Assembly: GCA_025463005.1 (NCBI GenBank) | Contig: JAOAPR010000117.1 | Location: 1 to 52,660 of the forward strand | DNA: 52,660 nt | Reading direction: 5' to 3' | Origin: Bryobacterales bacterium | Lineage (GTDB): Bacteria; Acidobacteriota; Terriglobia; Bryobacterales; Bryobacteraceae | Shown here: positions 34,355 to 43,363 of the stretch, piece after piece | How the letters are laid out: each line of letters opens with the position of its first letter | Position numbering within the stretch: position 1 is the stretch's first letter | The notes under the pieces: model-generated | Database searches by the model: none | What the model was told of the DNA's origin: nothing | Seen by the model: only the letters and a program-made list of their open reading frames with translations | Translations under genes and position numbers: made by a program

Positions 34355-35365
34355 ATGGCGCGAATCACTTTCGGACTCGGTACCTCGCATGGCCCGATGC
34401 TCTCGATTCCGCCGGAGTACTGGCAGGATCGAGTTTCGTTCGATCGCGAAAATCCCCGGCATTTCTACCAGGGCAAGACCTACAACTTCAACCAGATGGT
34501 GGAACTGCACAAGAACGCCAACCTGGCGGAGCAGATCACGCCTGAAGTCAGCCTGGAACGCCATACTCGTTGCCAGAATGCGATTCGACAGCTCGCCGAT
34601 TTCTTCGATCAGCACCGGCCGGACATCGCGGTGGTGGTGGGCAACGATCAAATGGAGATTTTCACCGATCAGCACGTGCCCGCATTCGCAGTGTTCTGGG
34701 GCGATCACGTCGAAGGGCACCCCAGGTCGCCTGAGTTTCTCGCGAAGCTTAATCCGGCCGTGGCACGAGCCGAAGCGGACCGCACGCCGCCCGTTCACAC
34801 GGATTATCCGTGCTCTCCCGAGCTCGGCAAGCACGTGATCGAGAGCGTAATCGCGGACGGCTTCGACGTTTCGCAACTGACGAAACTGCCGACCGTCGAG
34901 ATCGGATCGAACGCCGTGCCCCACGCCTACGGATTCGTCTACCGGCGCATCATGCGTGACAAAGTACCGATGCAGGTGCCGGTGTTCGTGAATACGTTCT
35001 ATCCGCCCAACCAGCCGCCTGCGGGCCGCTGCTTCGACTTCGGCCGAGCCCTTGCGCGCGCGATTACATCCTGGCCCGGCGACACCAAGGTCGCGTTCAT
35101 TGCCTCAGGCGGCATGACGCATTTCGTGCTGGACGAATCCTTGGATCACGAACTACTGGACGCGATGCAGGCGGGCGATGCGGCCAAGCTGGCCAGTGTT
35201 CCGGAAAACATGTTCCAGGCGGGGACCTCCGAGATCAAGAACTGGATCGTGGTGGCTGGCGTCATGGCGGAGGCGGGGCTCAAGATGAACCTCGTGGATT
35301 ACGTACCCTGCTACCGATCCGAAGCGGGAACCGGCAGCGCAATGGGTTTCGCCCGCTGGTGCTAA
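34355..35365 (+). CDS. LigB-like extradiol dioxygenase, changed iron ligand
   Basis: This 336-residue class III extradiol dioxygenase-like protein aligns with LigB through GTSHGPM (His12), GGMTHFV (catalytic His256), GTSEIKNW (Glu293) and VNTFYPPNQPPAGRCFDFG. Iron ligand His61 of LigB (in NDHAS) is Gln99 here, in GNDQMEIF. From memory, the NDQ/DDQ form occurs in other members, so this may be a subfamily with altered metal binding or substrate. There is no LigA-type small subunit nearby. The gene lies between the LigJ-like gene and a substrate-binding protein, consistent with aromatic-ring breakdown. Confidence 0.82.
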   Translation: MARITFGLGTSHGPMLSIPPEYWQDRVSFDRENPRHFYQGKTYNFNQMVELHKNANLAEQITPEVSLERHTRCQNAIRQLADFFDQHRPDIAVVVGNDQMEIFTDQHVPAFAVFWGDHVEGHPRSPEFLAKLNPAVARAEADRTPPVHTDYPCSPELGKHVIESVIADGFDVSQLTKLPTVEIGSNAVPHAYGFVYRRIMRDKVPMQVPVFVNTFYPPNQPPAGRCFDFGRALARAITSWPGDTKVAFIASGGMTHFVLDESLDHELLDAMQAGDAAKLASVPENMFQAGTSEIKNWIVVAGVMAEAGLKMNLVDYVPCYRSEAGTGSAMGFARWC

Positions 35366-35378
35366 CGTAAGGAGGTCC

Positions 35379-36410
35379 ATGTACCGGTTCTTCCGCGTTT
35401 CGTGCTTGCTCGCGATCGCTCACCTCGGCTGGGCCCAGCCGCTCCAGAAGATCACTATCAACTACGCCACCCGGACAGGCCAGGTCTGGCCGCTCTACAT
35501 CGCTAAGGAGGGCGGATATTACCAGAAGTACGGGCTGGACGCGACCCTGATTTTCGCCATTCATCCCGCCGGCATCGCGATGGTCGTGGGCGGCGAAGCG
35601 GTGATGACTCCCTACACGCTGGAGCAATCCATGACTGCCGCCTACAAAGACGGATCGCTGGTGGCCCTGGGGAGTCCCTTCAAGAAGAGCCTGTTTGCAT
35701 TGATGGCGAATAAGAGCATCACCCGCATTCAGGATCTCAAGGGGAAACGGATCGGCGTGAGCCAGGTCGGCGACGCGCCCTACAACTACACCAACGGCTT
35801 GATCGCCAAGGCCGGTCTGAAGCAGAGGGATGTGCAATGGGTGCCCACTGGCGGAGACGTCAGCACGCGAGCCACGGCTCTGCTGAGCGGACGCGTCGAC
35901 GCAACTATGATCACCGCGCCGGTGTACTTCAAGATCGAGCAGGAAGGCTACACCAACCTGGGCAACATCAGCGACTACGAGGATATCTACGCACCCTCCG
36001 TATACCTGTTCAAGAAGTCGACCGTCGCGGCCAATCCGAAGCTCCCCGAGTTGCTGGTCAAGGCCCACGCAGAGGCGATCAAGCGCTTCTACGACGACAA
36101 AGCGTTCGCACTCAAGGCGTATCAGACCTGGGACAAGCAGGACCCGGCCGATCTCGAGCGCACCTACGATCACTACTCGAGAGTGAACACCTACGAACGC
36201 GTGCCCTATATGCCCGCCGCCGCGGTGCAATATATCCTCGATCACGTCGCGGATCCGCAGATCTCCGCGCAGATGCGGGTGTTCGATTTTCGCAAGGTGA
36301 TCGATAACAGCCTGGTCGACCGGCTGGTGAAAGAAGGCTTCTTCGAAAACCTGTTTGGCCCTGGAATCAAGGCCGAAGAGGATCGCAAGGCAAAACTGGC
36401 CTTCCGGTGA
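35379..36410 (+). CDS. Periplasmic NMT1/TauA-type substrate-binding protein
   Basis: This 343-residue receptor has a signal peptide (MYRFFRVSCLLAIAHLGWAQ) and the NitT/TauT pattern (WPLYIAKEGGYYQKYGLD, DLKGKRIGVSQVGDAP, ALLSGRVDATMITAP). A perfect AAGGAGGTCC site lies just before the ATG, implying strong translation. It follows the LigB-like gene by 13 bases, so it likely binds the aromatic acid or a precursor. No permease or ATPase gene is in the window, so its transport partner is elsewhere or it acts as a sensor. Confidence 0.82.
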   Translation: MYRFFRVSCLLAIAHLGWAQPLQKITINYATRTGQVWPLYIAKEGGYYQKYGLDATLIFAIHPAGIAMVVGGEAVMTPYTLEQSMTAAYKDGSLVALGSPFKKSLFALMANKSITRIQDLKGKRIGVSQVGDAPYNYTNGLIAKAGLKQRDVQWVPTGGDVSTRATALLSGRVDATMITAPVYFKIEQEGYTNLGNISDYEDIYAPSVYLFKKSTVAANPKLPELLVKAHAEAIKRFYDDKAFALKAYQTWDKQDPADLERTYDHYSRVNTYERVPYMPAAAVQYILDHVADPQISAQMRVFDFRKVIDNSLVDRLVKEGFFENLFGPGIKAEEDRKAKLAFR

Positions 36411-36411
36411 T

Positions 36412-36499
36412 GGAGGGCGGGCTTCAGCCCGCGCGAGACTTTAGTCTGGCTGGTCGACGTGCTTGGCTATAGCCAAACGCGGCCTTAAGGCCGCCCTCC
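36412..36499. repeat. 88-bp multi-hairpin palindromic element
   Basis: Outer arms GGAGGGCGG (36412-36420) and CCGCCCTCC (36491-36499) are perfect inverted repeats. Inside lie four more hairpins: GCGGGCTTCAGCCCGC (36417-36432), AGACTTTAGTCT (36436-36447), TTGGCTATAGCCAA (36463-36476) and GCGGCCTTAAGGCCGC (36479-36494). The layout is cloverleaf-like. It lies 1 base after the binding-protein stop and 30 bases before the broken ankyrin gene. It may be a terminator or a dispersed REP-like element. No mobile-element gene is next to it. Confidence 0.7.
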
Positions 36500-36529
36500 T
36501 TGGTGTATCTTGCCTTAGGGAGGCTTTGC

Positions 36530-37860
36530 ATGCAGCTTCGCTATGTAGCGATTCTTGGGGCCATGGCCGTCTGCGTTCGCCTAGCCCAAACCCAACAACC
36601 CGCGCCTCCCGCGTCGCCCCGGGCATTCCTCGATCAGTATTGCGGGCGCTGATTGAAAAACTGCTCAAATCCGGGGCGGATCCGGATACGCTGTCGGCGC
36701 CGCAGGGCGAAACGGTGCTGATGGCCGCGGCGCGCGTGGGCAACGTAGAGGCGGTGAAGACGCTGCTCGACAACGGGGCTTATGCAGACGCTCGCGAGAA
36801 TTTTCGCGGCCAGACCGCGCTGATGTGGGCCGCCGCGGAGGGCCATCCTGATGTGATCAAGCTGCTGGTGGCCAAGGGCGCCAATATCAACGCCCGCTCC
36901 TCGGATCGCGATACGACTCCGCCCAAGATGGAGGCGGGAACGCCGTATGCGCCTATCGCGCGGGGCGGTCTATCGGCGCTGCAGTTCGCGGCTCGCCAGG
37001 GCCAGATAGATGCCGGCAAGGCGCTGCTCGAGGGCGGAGCCGATATCAACCAGAAGGATTCGGACGGAAACAACGCGCTGGTAGTAGCATTGCTGAACAG
37101 CCATTACGATTTCGCGCAGTTCTTAATCGATAGCAAGGCGGATCCGAACGTGGCGAATAAGGACGGCCGCACGGCGCTGTACACCGCTGTAGAGATGCAC
37201 GACGCCGACTGGTCGCCGTTGCCCGCGCGCAAGGTGGAGGAAAAAACTACAAGCCTGGAGATCATCCGATCGCTGCTGGCGCACGGCGCGAAAGTGAACG
37301 CGCAGCTTACGGCTCCGAGCCCGATCGTCAAGATGGCGCAGGATACTGGCGATCGCACTCTGGGCGCCGGCGCGACGGCGTTCATGCGGGCTGCCCGCAG
37401 CGCGGATACGGAAGTGATGCAGATGCTGCTGGAGAAGGGCGCCGATGCGAAGCTCGCCAACAAGGACGGCCTTAACGCGCTGATGGTGGCGTCGGGTGTG
37501 AGCTGGGCGGATAAGATCCGCGGAACGGAAGCGCAGGCCCTGGAAGCCGTGAAACTGTGCGCGGCGAGCGGTCTGGACGTCAATACCGCGACCGACAAGG
37601 GCGATACAGCTCTGCACGGAGCCGCCAACCGCGGCGCCGACTCGATCGTGAAGTATCTGGCCGAACAGGGCGCCACCCTGGATGTGAAGAACAAGCAGGG
37701 GATGACTCCTCTCGACCTCGCGATGGGCAAGACTCCGCGTACCCCGGAAGGCGGAGGTTCGCCTCGTCCGGCGCACGAGAGCACGGTCGCGCTGCTGCAG
37801 CAGTTGCTGGGAACTTCGACCGCCTCTGCCGCGAATAAGACCGAGCAGCAGGATCAATAA
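36530..37860 (+). pseudogene. Cytochrome c-ankyrin fusion gene broken inside the haem motif
   Basis: ATG 36530 follows AGGGAGG and begins a signal peptide (MQLRYVAILGAMAVCVRLAQ). The frame then reads PRAFLDQYCGR and stops at TGA 36650-36652. The last codons are TGC GGG CGC TGA, where a CxxCH cytochrome would give TGC-x-x-TGC-CAC. A different reading frame then continues without a break for about 400 codons of ankyrin repeats (KLLKSGADPDTLSAPQGE onward) to 37860. The simplest reading is a deletion from within the haem motif into the ankyrin part, perhaps through the short match GCGCTG. The ankyrin part has no good start of its own, so it may be untranslated. An assembly error is the alternative. 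Confidence 0.6.
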
Positions 37861-37873
37861 AGAGCCACGCGGC

Positions 37874-38545
37874 TCATTCCGCGCGAAGCGCGTAGCCGAT
37901 TCCGCGAACAGTTTGCAGAAGCTTGGATTCGCCAGGCAGCTCGATCTTGCTGCGCAGCAGACGCATAAATGCGTCCAGAGTGTTGCTCTCGATATCGGCG
38001 CCGTGTCCCCAAACGCTTTCGATCACCCGATCGCGCGGCAACACGCGGCCGGCGTGGCGCATGAGCAGTTCGAGGATGGCGAACTCGGTTCGGGTCAGCG
38101 ACAGAGTGCGCGAGCCGCGGCGGACTTCGCGCGTGCCGGGGTCGAGCGACAGATCGAGGGTTCGGAGGTGCGCCGGCTGCGGGATCGGCCCGCGCCGGGA
38201 CACAGCGCGGATGCGGGCGAACAGAACGTCGAAGGAAAACGGCTTGGTCAGGTAGTCATCGGCGCCCAGATTCAGGCCCTCGACGATATCTTTGGCGCTG
38301 TCGCGCGCAGTCAGCAGCAGGATCGGCGTGCGGTTCTTTTCCGCTCGGAGGCGGCGGACAACGGTGAAGCCGTCGGTTCCGGGGAGCAGAACATCGAGGA
38401 GGATCACGTCGAACTCTCCGCTTTGAGCCAGGGCCAAGCCGTTCGTGCCGTCGAGCGCAACGGTGACGGAATGCCCTTCCTCATGCAGAGCCTGGCGCAA
38501 CAGTTCGGCCAGCCTGCTTTCGTCTTCAACGACCAGGATCCGCAT
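37874..38545 (-). CDS. OmpR/PhoB-family response regulator, no adjacent kinase
   Basis: This 223-residue protein has a receiver domain with phospho-acceptor Asp51 (VILLDVLLPG), acidic Glu7/Asp8 and Lys101. A winged-helix DNA-binding domain follows (SLTRTEFAILELLMRHAG, VDAFMRLLRSKIE-type end). It should be a transcription factor activated by a histidine kinase, but no kinase gene is adjacent. The short spacing to the divergent DUF4159 gene (74 bases) makes that gene a possible target. Confidence 0.9.
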   Translation of the reverse strand: MRILVVEDESRLAELLRQALHEEGHSVTVALDGTNGLALAQSGEFDVILLDVLLPGTDGFTVVRRLRAEKNRTPILLLTARDSAKDIVEGLNLGADDYLTKPFSFDVLFARIRAVSRRGPIPQPAHLRTLDLSLDPGTREVRRGSRTLSLTRTEFAILELLMRHAGRVLPRDRVIESVWGHGADIESNTLDAFMRLLRSKIELPGESKLLQTVRGIGYALRAE

Positions 38546-38619
38546 CGCCTACCACCATCCTACGCTGGCGTATAAATGCCCGTGTCCACCTCGACCCGGC
38601 GCTACAATGAGTACACGAG

Positions 38620-39438
38620 ATGAGAATCGGTCCTGTTAAAGTTGCCCTGGTGGCGGCGGGCCTTCTGGGGCTTGCAGCAGTAGCCTATTCTCAGCGGTTC
38701 GGCCGTCGCGGATTTAGCTCCGAAGCTCCTCAATCGGAATTTTCACCCAACGCCGAATTTCACTTCCTGCGCGTCGAGTATACCGACTATACGCGCCGCG
38801 GATTCGGCAATGTTTCGCGCCGGGGAAGAGCTTCGGGCTGGTGGGCGCAGGATTGGCCCGATGCTGACGAACACTTCACAAGCGGAGTGAATCGGTTGAC
38901 GCGGATGGATGCGGGAGATCCGCAGCACGTGTCCCTGACCGATGAGAAGCTTTTCGATTATCCCTGGCTCTACGCGACGCAAACCGGCTACTGGACGCTC
39001 TCCGATGCGGAGACTTCGCAGCTCCGCGAATTTCTACTGCGGGGCGGCTTTATAATGACTGACGATTTCTGGCAGGAGCGGGAATGGGAAGTCTTCCAAG
39101 AGACCATGAATCGTGTTTTCCCCGGCCAGCCCATCACTGATATCGGGCTGGACGATTCGGTGATGCACGTACTGTACGACATCCAGCAGAAAGACCTGAC
39201 CTTCATCCCCGGATCGCGACATCTGGGTCCCGGAGGGGCCGTTTATCAGCCGGCAGGAACCACGCCTAAGTGGCGAGCCATGTATGACGAGAAGAACCGC
39301 ATGGTGGTCGCCGTCAATTTCAACACGGACATCGGCGACGCCTGGGAGTTCGCCGACGTCCCGTATTACCCTGAGGCGATGACCACGCTGGCCTATCGCT
39401 ACGGGATCAACTATTTGATCTACTCCGTCACGCATTAG
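38620..39438 (+). CDS. DUF4159 secreted protein
   Basis: This 272-residue protein has an N-terminal signal or anchor (VALVAAGLLGLAAVAYSQ) and the DUF4159 pattern (FHFLRVEYTDYTRRGFG, LSDAETSQLREFLLRGGFIM, NFNTDIGDAWEFAD). DUF4159 has a flavodoxin-like or ThuA-like fold of unknown activity and is often near AAA-ATPase/DUF58 sets; none are here. It is followed after 25 bases by the FHA-GAF-cyclase gene, so it may be in the same operon. Its role is unknown. Confidence 0.8.
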   Translation: MRIGPVKVALVAAGLLGLAAVAYSQRFGRRGFSSEAPQSEFSPNAEFHFLRVEYTDYTRRGFGNVSRRGRASGWWAQDWPDADEHFTSGVNRLTRMDAGDPQHVSLTDEKLFDYPWLYATQTGYWTLSDAETSQLREFLLRGGFIMTDDFWQEREWEVFQETMNRVFPGQPITDIGLDDSVMHVLYDIQQKDLTFIPGSRHLGPGGAVYQPAGTTPKWRAMYDEKNRMVVAVNFNTDIGDAWEFADVPYYPEAMTTLAYRYGINYLIYSVTH

Positions 39439-39463
39439 CCTCCGATATAACGGTTACTGCGTC

Positions 39464-41068
39464 ATGGGCGCCTGTTCCTTATTCATCAAAGAACCGGACG
39501 GTAAGAAGCGAGTGGTGCCGATCGAGCGGCCGACCTTGTCTCTGGGCAGGGCTCAAGACAATGATGTGGTTCTCACCGATAGCGAACTGCGGGTGTCCCG
39601 ACGCCACGCGGTGATCGAGTGGAATCCCGAGAGTGGCGCCACTCTTCGCGACGAACGCGCGGTGAACGGCACCTTCGTCAATAAACAGAAGGTCACGGCT
39701 CCGGTAGCACTGCATGGCGGCGATGTGATCAGCATCGGCCCGCATGAGATTGTGTTCCGGGAGGAGAAATCGGGCGGCTTGCCGTGGAAGATTGAAACGG
39801 GCGCGGTCGACTTGCGCGCGCTGCAAAAGCCGCAAGAGCCTGCCGAGGAAGCCCCGCGGCTCAAGGCATTGGAACTGTTGAATGAGGTCGGCTTGAAACT
39901 GGCGGGCACGCATACGCCGTCGGAAGTGATGAAGGAAGCGATCCAGTTGCTCTTCAGGATTGAAGGCGTGCAGCGCGCCACCTTATGGCCGTGGGATGAG
40001 AAGGAGCGCTGCTTTCATCAGATGCCACTGGAGACACGCGCCGGGTTCGATCAGCTTTCCGCGCCGATGTTCGATCCTCAGAATCTGGTCCTGAGCAGCA
40101 CCATCCTGAATCAGGTCCGGCAACAGAACAAGCCTCTGCTGATTCGCGATATCAAATCGTCGGAGTTCAGCCTTTCGAAAAGTATCGTGCGCGCCGGGAT
40201 TCAGGCTGCTTTTTGCTCGCCCGTCACGTCGCAAGGACGTTTGCTGGGGGTGATGTACGCCGACAATCTGATGCGCTCCGACGCCTTTTCGCAAGAGGAC
40301 TTCCAGACCTTTACGATCATCGCCGCTCAGGCGGGCATGGCCCTGGCGAACAGCCTGGCGCGCCAGGAAATTTCGCGACAAGACGTGGAGCGCGCGAATC
40401 TAAGCCGCTACCTGCCGCCCCAAGTGGTCGACTTGATCACCTCCAAGGGCGGATCGGTGGAATTGGGCGGAGTGCTGCAGCCAGTGACCGTGCTGTTCGC
40501 CGATATCCGCGGCTTCACGCGCCTTTCCGAGCAGATGGACGCGCGTGAGGTGGTGGACCTCCTGAATGACTTTTTCGCCGTAATGACGGGCGCAATTTTC
40601 CGATCGAATGGCACGCTCGACAAATTCATCGGCGATTGCGTGATGGCGCTGTTCGGCGCGCCGATCCCGTCCGAGCGCAGCCCGAGAAACGCGCTGGTCG
40701 CCGCGGTGCGGATGCAGCAACAAGTTTCGCGGCTGGGTGAAGAACGGGTCCAGCGCGGGCTGGCTCCCATGAGGATCGGAATCGGGCTGCACCACGGCCC
40801 GGCGGTCGTCGGCAACATCGGGTCGGCGGAGCGGATGCAATATACCGCGATCGGCGATACGGTGAACGTCGCAGCCAGGCTGGTTAGCCGGGCGGAACCG
40901 GGCCAGATTCTGATTTCTGAAACCATGTATGAATCGGCCGGCGGCGGCGATCTGTTCCACGACTTGGGCCAGATTAGCGTCAAGAACCGCGACGCGCAGT
41001 TGCGAGTGTACTCGGTGGACTGGGAACGCATTGTGCAGGGAACCCCGGCTGCCAGCTCCGCATCGTGA
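39464..41068 (+). CDS. FHA-GAF-class III nucleotidyl cyclase
   Basis: This 534-residue signalling protein has an FHA domain (residues 1-97; Gly28-Arg29, Ser45-Arg46-Arg47-His48, Asn68-Gly69-Thr70) that reads phosphothreonine. A GAF sensor domain follows (about 140-300), then a class III cyclase domain (about 335-520). Metal ligands Asp347 (LFADIRGF) and Asp391 (FIGDCVMALFGAP), Lys387 and YTAIGDTVNVAARL are all present. Thr461 is of the adenylate-cyclase type, so cAMP is the likely product, though cGMP is not excluded. The MBL-fold hydrolase gene follows after 6 bases. It is cytoplasmic. Confidence 0.92.
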   Translation: MGACSLFIKEPDGKKRVVPIERPTLSLGRAQDNDVVLTDSELRVSRRHAVIEWNPESGATLRDERAVNGTFVNKQKVTAPVALHGGDVISIGPHEIVFREEKSGGLPWKIETGAVDLRALQKPQEPAEEAPRLKALELLNEVGLKLAGTHTPSEVMKEAIQLLFRIEGVQRATLWPWDEKERCFHQMPLETRAGFDQLSAPMFDPQNLVLSSTILNQVRQQNKPLLIRDIKSSEFSLSKSIVRAGIQAAFCSPVTSQGRLLGVMYADNLMRSDAFSQEDFQTFTIIAAQAGMALANSLARQEISRQDVERANLSRYLPPQVVDLITSKGGSVELGGVLQPVTVLFADIRGFTRLSEQMDAREVVDLLNDFFAVMTGAIFRSNGTLDKFIGDCVMALFGAPIPSERSPRNALVAAVRMQQQVSRLGEERVQRGLAPMRIGIGLHHGPAVVGNIGSAERMQYTAIGDTVNVAARLVSRAEPGQILISETMYESAGGGDLFHDLGQISVKNRDAQLRVYSVDWERIVQGTPAASSAS

Positions 41069-41074
41069 GAAGCC

Positions 41075-41908
41075 ATGGAACCCGGCCACAAATTGCAGTT
41101 GCGATTCTGGGGAGTCCGCGGATCGACGCCCGCGCCCGGCAAGGACAAGCTGGTCTACGGTGGCAACACTCCGTGCGTAGAAATCCGGACGGCATCCAAC
41201 CAGGTTTTGGTATTCGACGCAGGATCGGGAATGCGCGAACTGGGGCATCAGCTCGCCAGTGAGTTCGCCGGGCAGGATCTCTCGGTACACCTGTTCCTGA
41301 CGCATTTTCACTGGGATCATATTCAGGGCCTTCCCTACTTCCAGCCGCTGTTCTCGCCGGACACGCGACTCAACGTTCACTCCTGGACGTCGGGCCAGGA
41401 AACCCGGCGCGTGCTGGAAGGTCAGATGGGGACTCCGTATTTTCCGGTAAACTTCGCAGACGTCTCGGCGCGGGTTCGCTTTGCGCAGATGAAATCCGAG
41501 CGCGTGAAGATCGGCGATGTCTCGGTGGAATCGTTCCCGCTGAATCATCCCCAGGGAGCTTATGGATACCGCATTGAGGCCGGCGGCAAGAGCATCGTCT
41601 ATGCAACGGATCTGGAGCATGGCGATGCCAAGTTCGATGGAGTATTGCGCGACTACGCGTCGGGTGCCGATGTCCTAATTTATGACGCGCAGTACAACGA
41701 TGAAGAGTACGCCTCACATCGCGGATGGGGCCACAGCACGTGGCACGAGGCGACCCGTGTTGCGCGGGACGCGGGCGTCGGGAGATTATTCCTGTTCCAC
41801 TTTGATCCGGCTCATACGGATGCTCGGGTAGCGGAATCCGAGCGGCTGGCGGCTGCGGAATTCGAGGCGGCTTGCGCGGCTCGGGAGGGATCGGTGCTGC
41901 TGCTTTGA
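41075..41908 (+). CDS. Metallo-beta-lactamase-fold hydrolase next to the cyclase
   Basis: This 277-residue MBL-fold protein has the metal motif LTHFHWDHIQG (His77, His79, Asp81, His82). It also has His158, Asp179 (YATDLEHGD) and the C-terminal GHSTWHEA region of the PhnP/RNase Z-like phosphodiesterase branch. There is no signal peptide. It starts 6 bases after the FHA-GAF-cyclase and is probably co-translated with it. Some MBL proteins of this branch cut cyclic phosphodiesters, so it may degrade the cyclase product. That link is inference. Confidence 0.85.
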   Translation: MEPGHKLQLRFWGVRGSTPAPGKDKLVYGGNTPCVEIRTASNQVLVFDAGSGMRELGHQLASEFAGQDLSVHLFLTHFHWDHIQGLPYFQPLFSPDTRLNVHSWTSGQETRRVLEGQMGTPYFPVNFADVSARVRFAQMKSERVKIGDVSVESFPLNHPQGAYGYRIEAGGKSIVYATDLEHGDAKFDGVLRDYASGADVLIYDAQYNDEEYASHRGWGHSTWHEATRVARDAGVGRLFLFHFDPAHTDARVAESERLAAAEFEAACAAREGSVLLL

Positions 41909-43363
41909 TTACTTGGTCGGATTACGCGGGAACTTCAGGTAGGGCATCCGTATGCCTTCGATGAACACGCGATCGGCACGAGAATCGGGAGCCGCTTCGA
42001 AGTCCTGCGCGGCAAGCGCCGTCACGTAGTCGTCCTGCTCCACGCCGTCGCCGCTGACGCCTAAGCCGCCTACAAGAACGCCGTTCTTGTATAGCGGCAG
42101 AGCACCAGGGAAGAATACGATCCCGTTCTGATTGGGATTGACCGGCTGCGATCCCTGCGTACATGGGTTCGTCGTGTCTTTCACGTACAAGTCGAAAAAC
42201 GGTCCCCGATCTGAGCCGTCAATGCCCGGCGGGAAAAACGGCTGCGCTCCGAAACCAATCGTTCGATTCGTGACGGCAGTGCCCGCGGGGATTCCCGGCA
42301 AATCTCCGGAGCCAGCAGGACTGCTGAAGTAGACCATGTTGCGCGCCTTGGCCACGGCCACATCAATGCTGAAAAAAGTCGCATCCGGCATGCGATGCAA
42401 GCCGAGGACGGTTCCGTCGAGATCTGTTACCGCGATCACCATGCGCGTACGGGAACCGATCGGCAAACGAATCACGGCTCGGGTTTTATTGGCTGTTTCT
42501 ATCGCGCGATCGAGGATCTGCCGGACTTCCAACGCGGAAAGCAGGGAACCGCTCTGGGGCGCGACCAGATCGCCTTCCGGCGCGGCCGCCGGACTATCGA
42601 GGGGGCCGATCAGGAAGTCTCCCTGTAGATCGCCTGCGGCGATTCCATCGGGCGTGGTGGTTTGACTCACGAAGGGGAGCTCGATTCCATCGATAAAAAT
42701 CACGCCAGGGGCAGCGGGAGTGGGGCCGAATCCTGCGCCGATGGCGCCTTGAAACGCCGCGTATTCGACAACGGGGGCGGATACGCCTGCGACGCCGATA
42801 CCGCCGACTACGACCCCGTTCCTGAACAACGGCACGCCACCAGGATTCACCGCGTCGGGATTGCTGTCGGTCAGATCCGCTTTGCCGGTCATGATTCCCA
42901 GGCCCGGTTGCGTTCCATCGATGGAGCGCGCCGGCGGAACTTCCTTGCCGGGGACGAATGTCGTATTGAACCCGCATCCGCGATTGGTGCTTTCGATCCC
43001 GTACAGCGCGGCGTTGGGGGTGAAGCTGATGCCCGGCGGGAAGTGCACGCCGCTGATGAAACGAACCGTGCGGCTGGAAAGCGGAGCCTGATTGTTGCTG
43101 AAGAACGACGCCGTTCGTGCCAGCGCGACCGCCAATTCATTGGTGTCCACGCTTGCGCCGAAGTTACCGGTGGCGGTATCGGGTGCGTCCGGAGCGCGGA
43201 ACAGCCCCAGAATACTACCCTGGCGATTGGTGACGGCGATGGCCACGCCTCGCGAGCCCACCGAGGTCGCGGCGTGTTCGACGATGGAGCGAACCTCGTC
43301 CGCGCTGAGCTCCTGTCCAAAGGCCGCGCACGCCACCAACGCCGCCCAAAGAATATGTTTCAC
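41909..43363 (-). CDS. Secreted protein with two GlcG/HbpS haem-binding-like domains
   Basis: This 484-residue protein has a signal peptide (MKHILWAALVACAAFGQ) and two copies of the DUF336 (GlcG/HbpS) fold. Each has the pattern VRSIVEHAATS...VAIAVTNRQGSILGLFR, then a G-rich loop (VGGIGVAGVSAPVVEY in the first, VGGLGVSGDGVEQDD in the second). HbpS binds haem in Streptomyces. Here the haem ligand cannot be assigned. Its ATG overlaps the stop of the five-haem cytochrome gene (ATGA), so the two are coupled. It converges with the MBL gene with no gap. Confidence 0.84.
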   Translation of the reverse strand: MKHILWAALVACAAFGQELSADEVRSIVEHAATSVGSRGVAIAVTNRQGSILGLFRAPDAPDTATGNFGASVDTNELAVALARTASFFSNNQAPLSSRTVRFISGVHFPPGISFTPNAALYGIESTNRGCGFNTTFVPGKEVPPARSIDGTQPGLGIMTGKADLTDSNPDAVNPGGVPLFRNGVVVGGIGVAGVSAPVVEYAAFQGAIGAGFGPTPAAPGVIFIDGIELPFVSQTTTPDGIAAGDLQGDFLIGPLDSPAAAPEGDLVAPQSGSLLSALEVRQILDRAIETANKTRAVIRLPIGSRTRMVIAVTDLDGTVLGLHRMPDATFFSIDVAVAKARNMVYFSSPAGSGDLPGIPAGTAVTNRTIGFGAQPFFPPGIDGSDRGPFFDLYVKDTTNPCTQGSQPVNPNQNGIVFFPGALPLYKNGVLVGGLGVSGDGVEQDDYVTALAAQDFEAAPDSRADRVFIEGIRMPYLKFPRNPTK

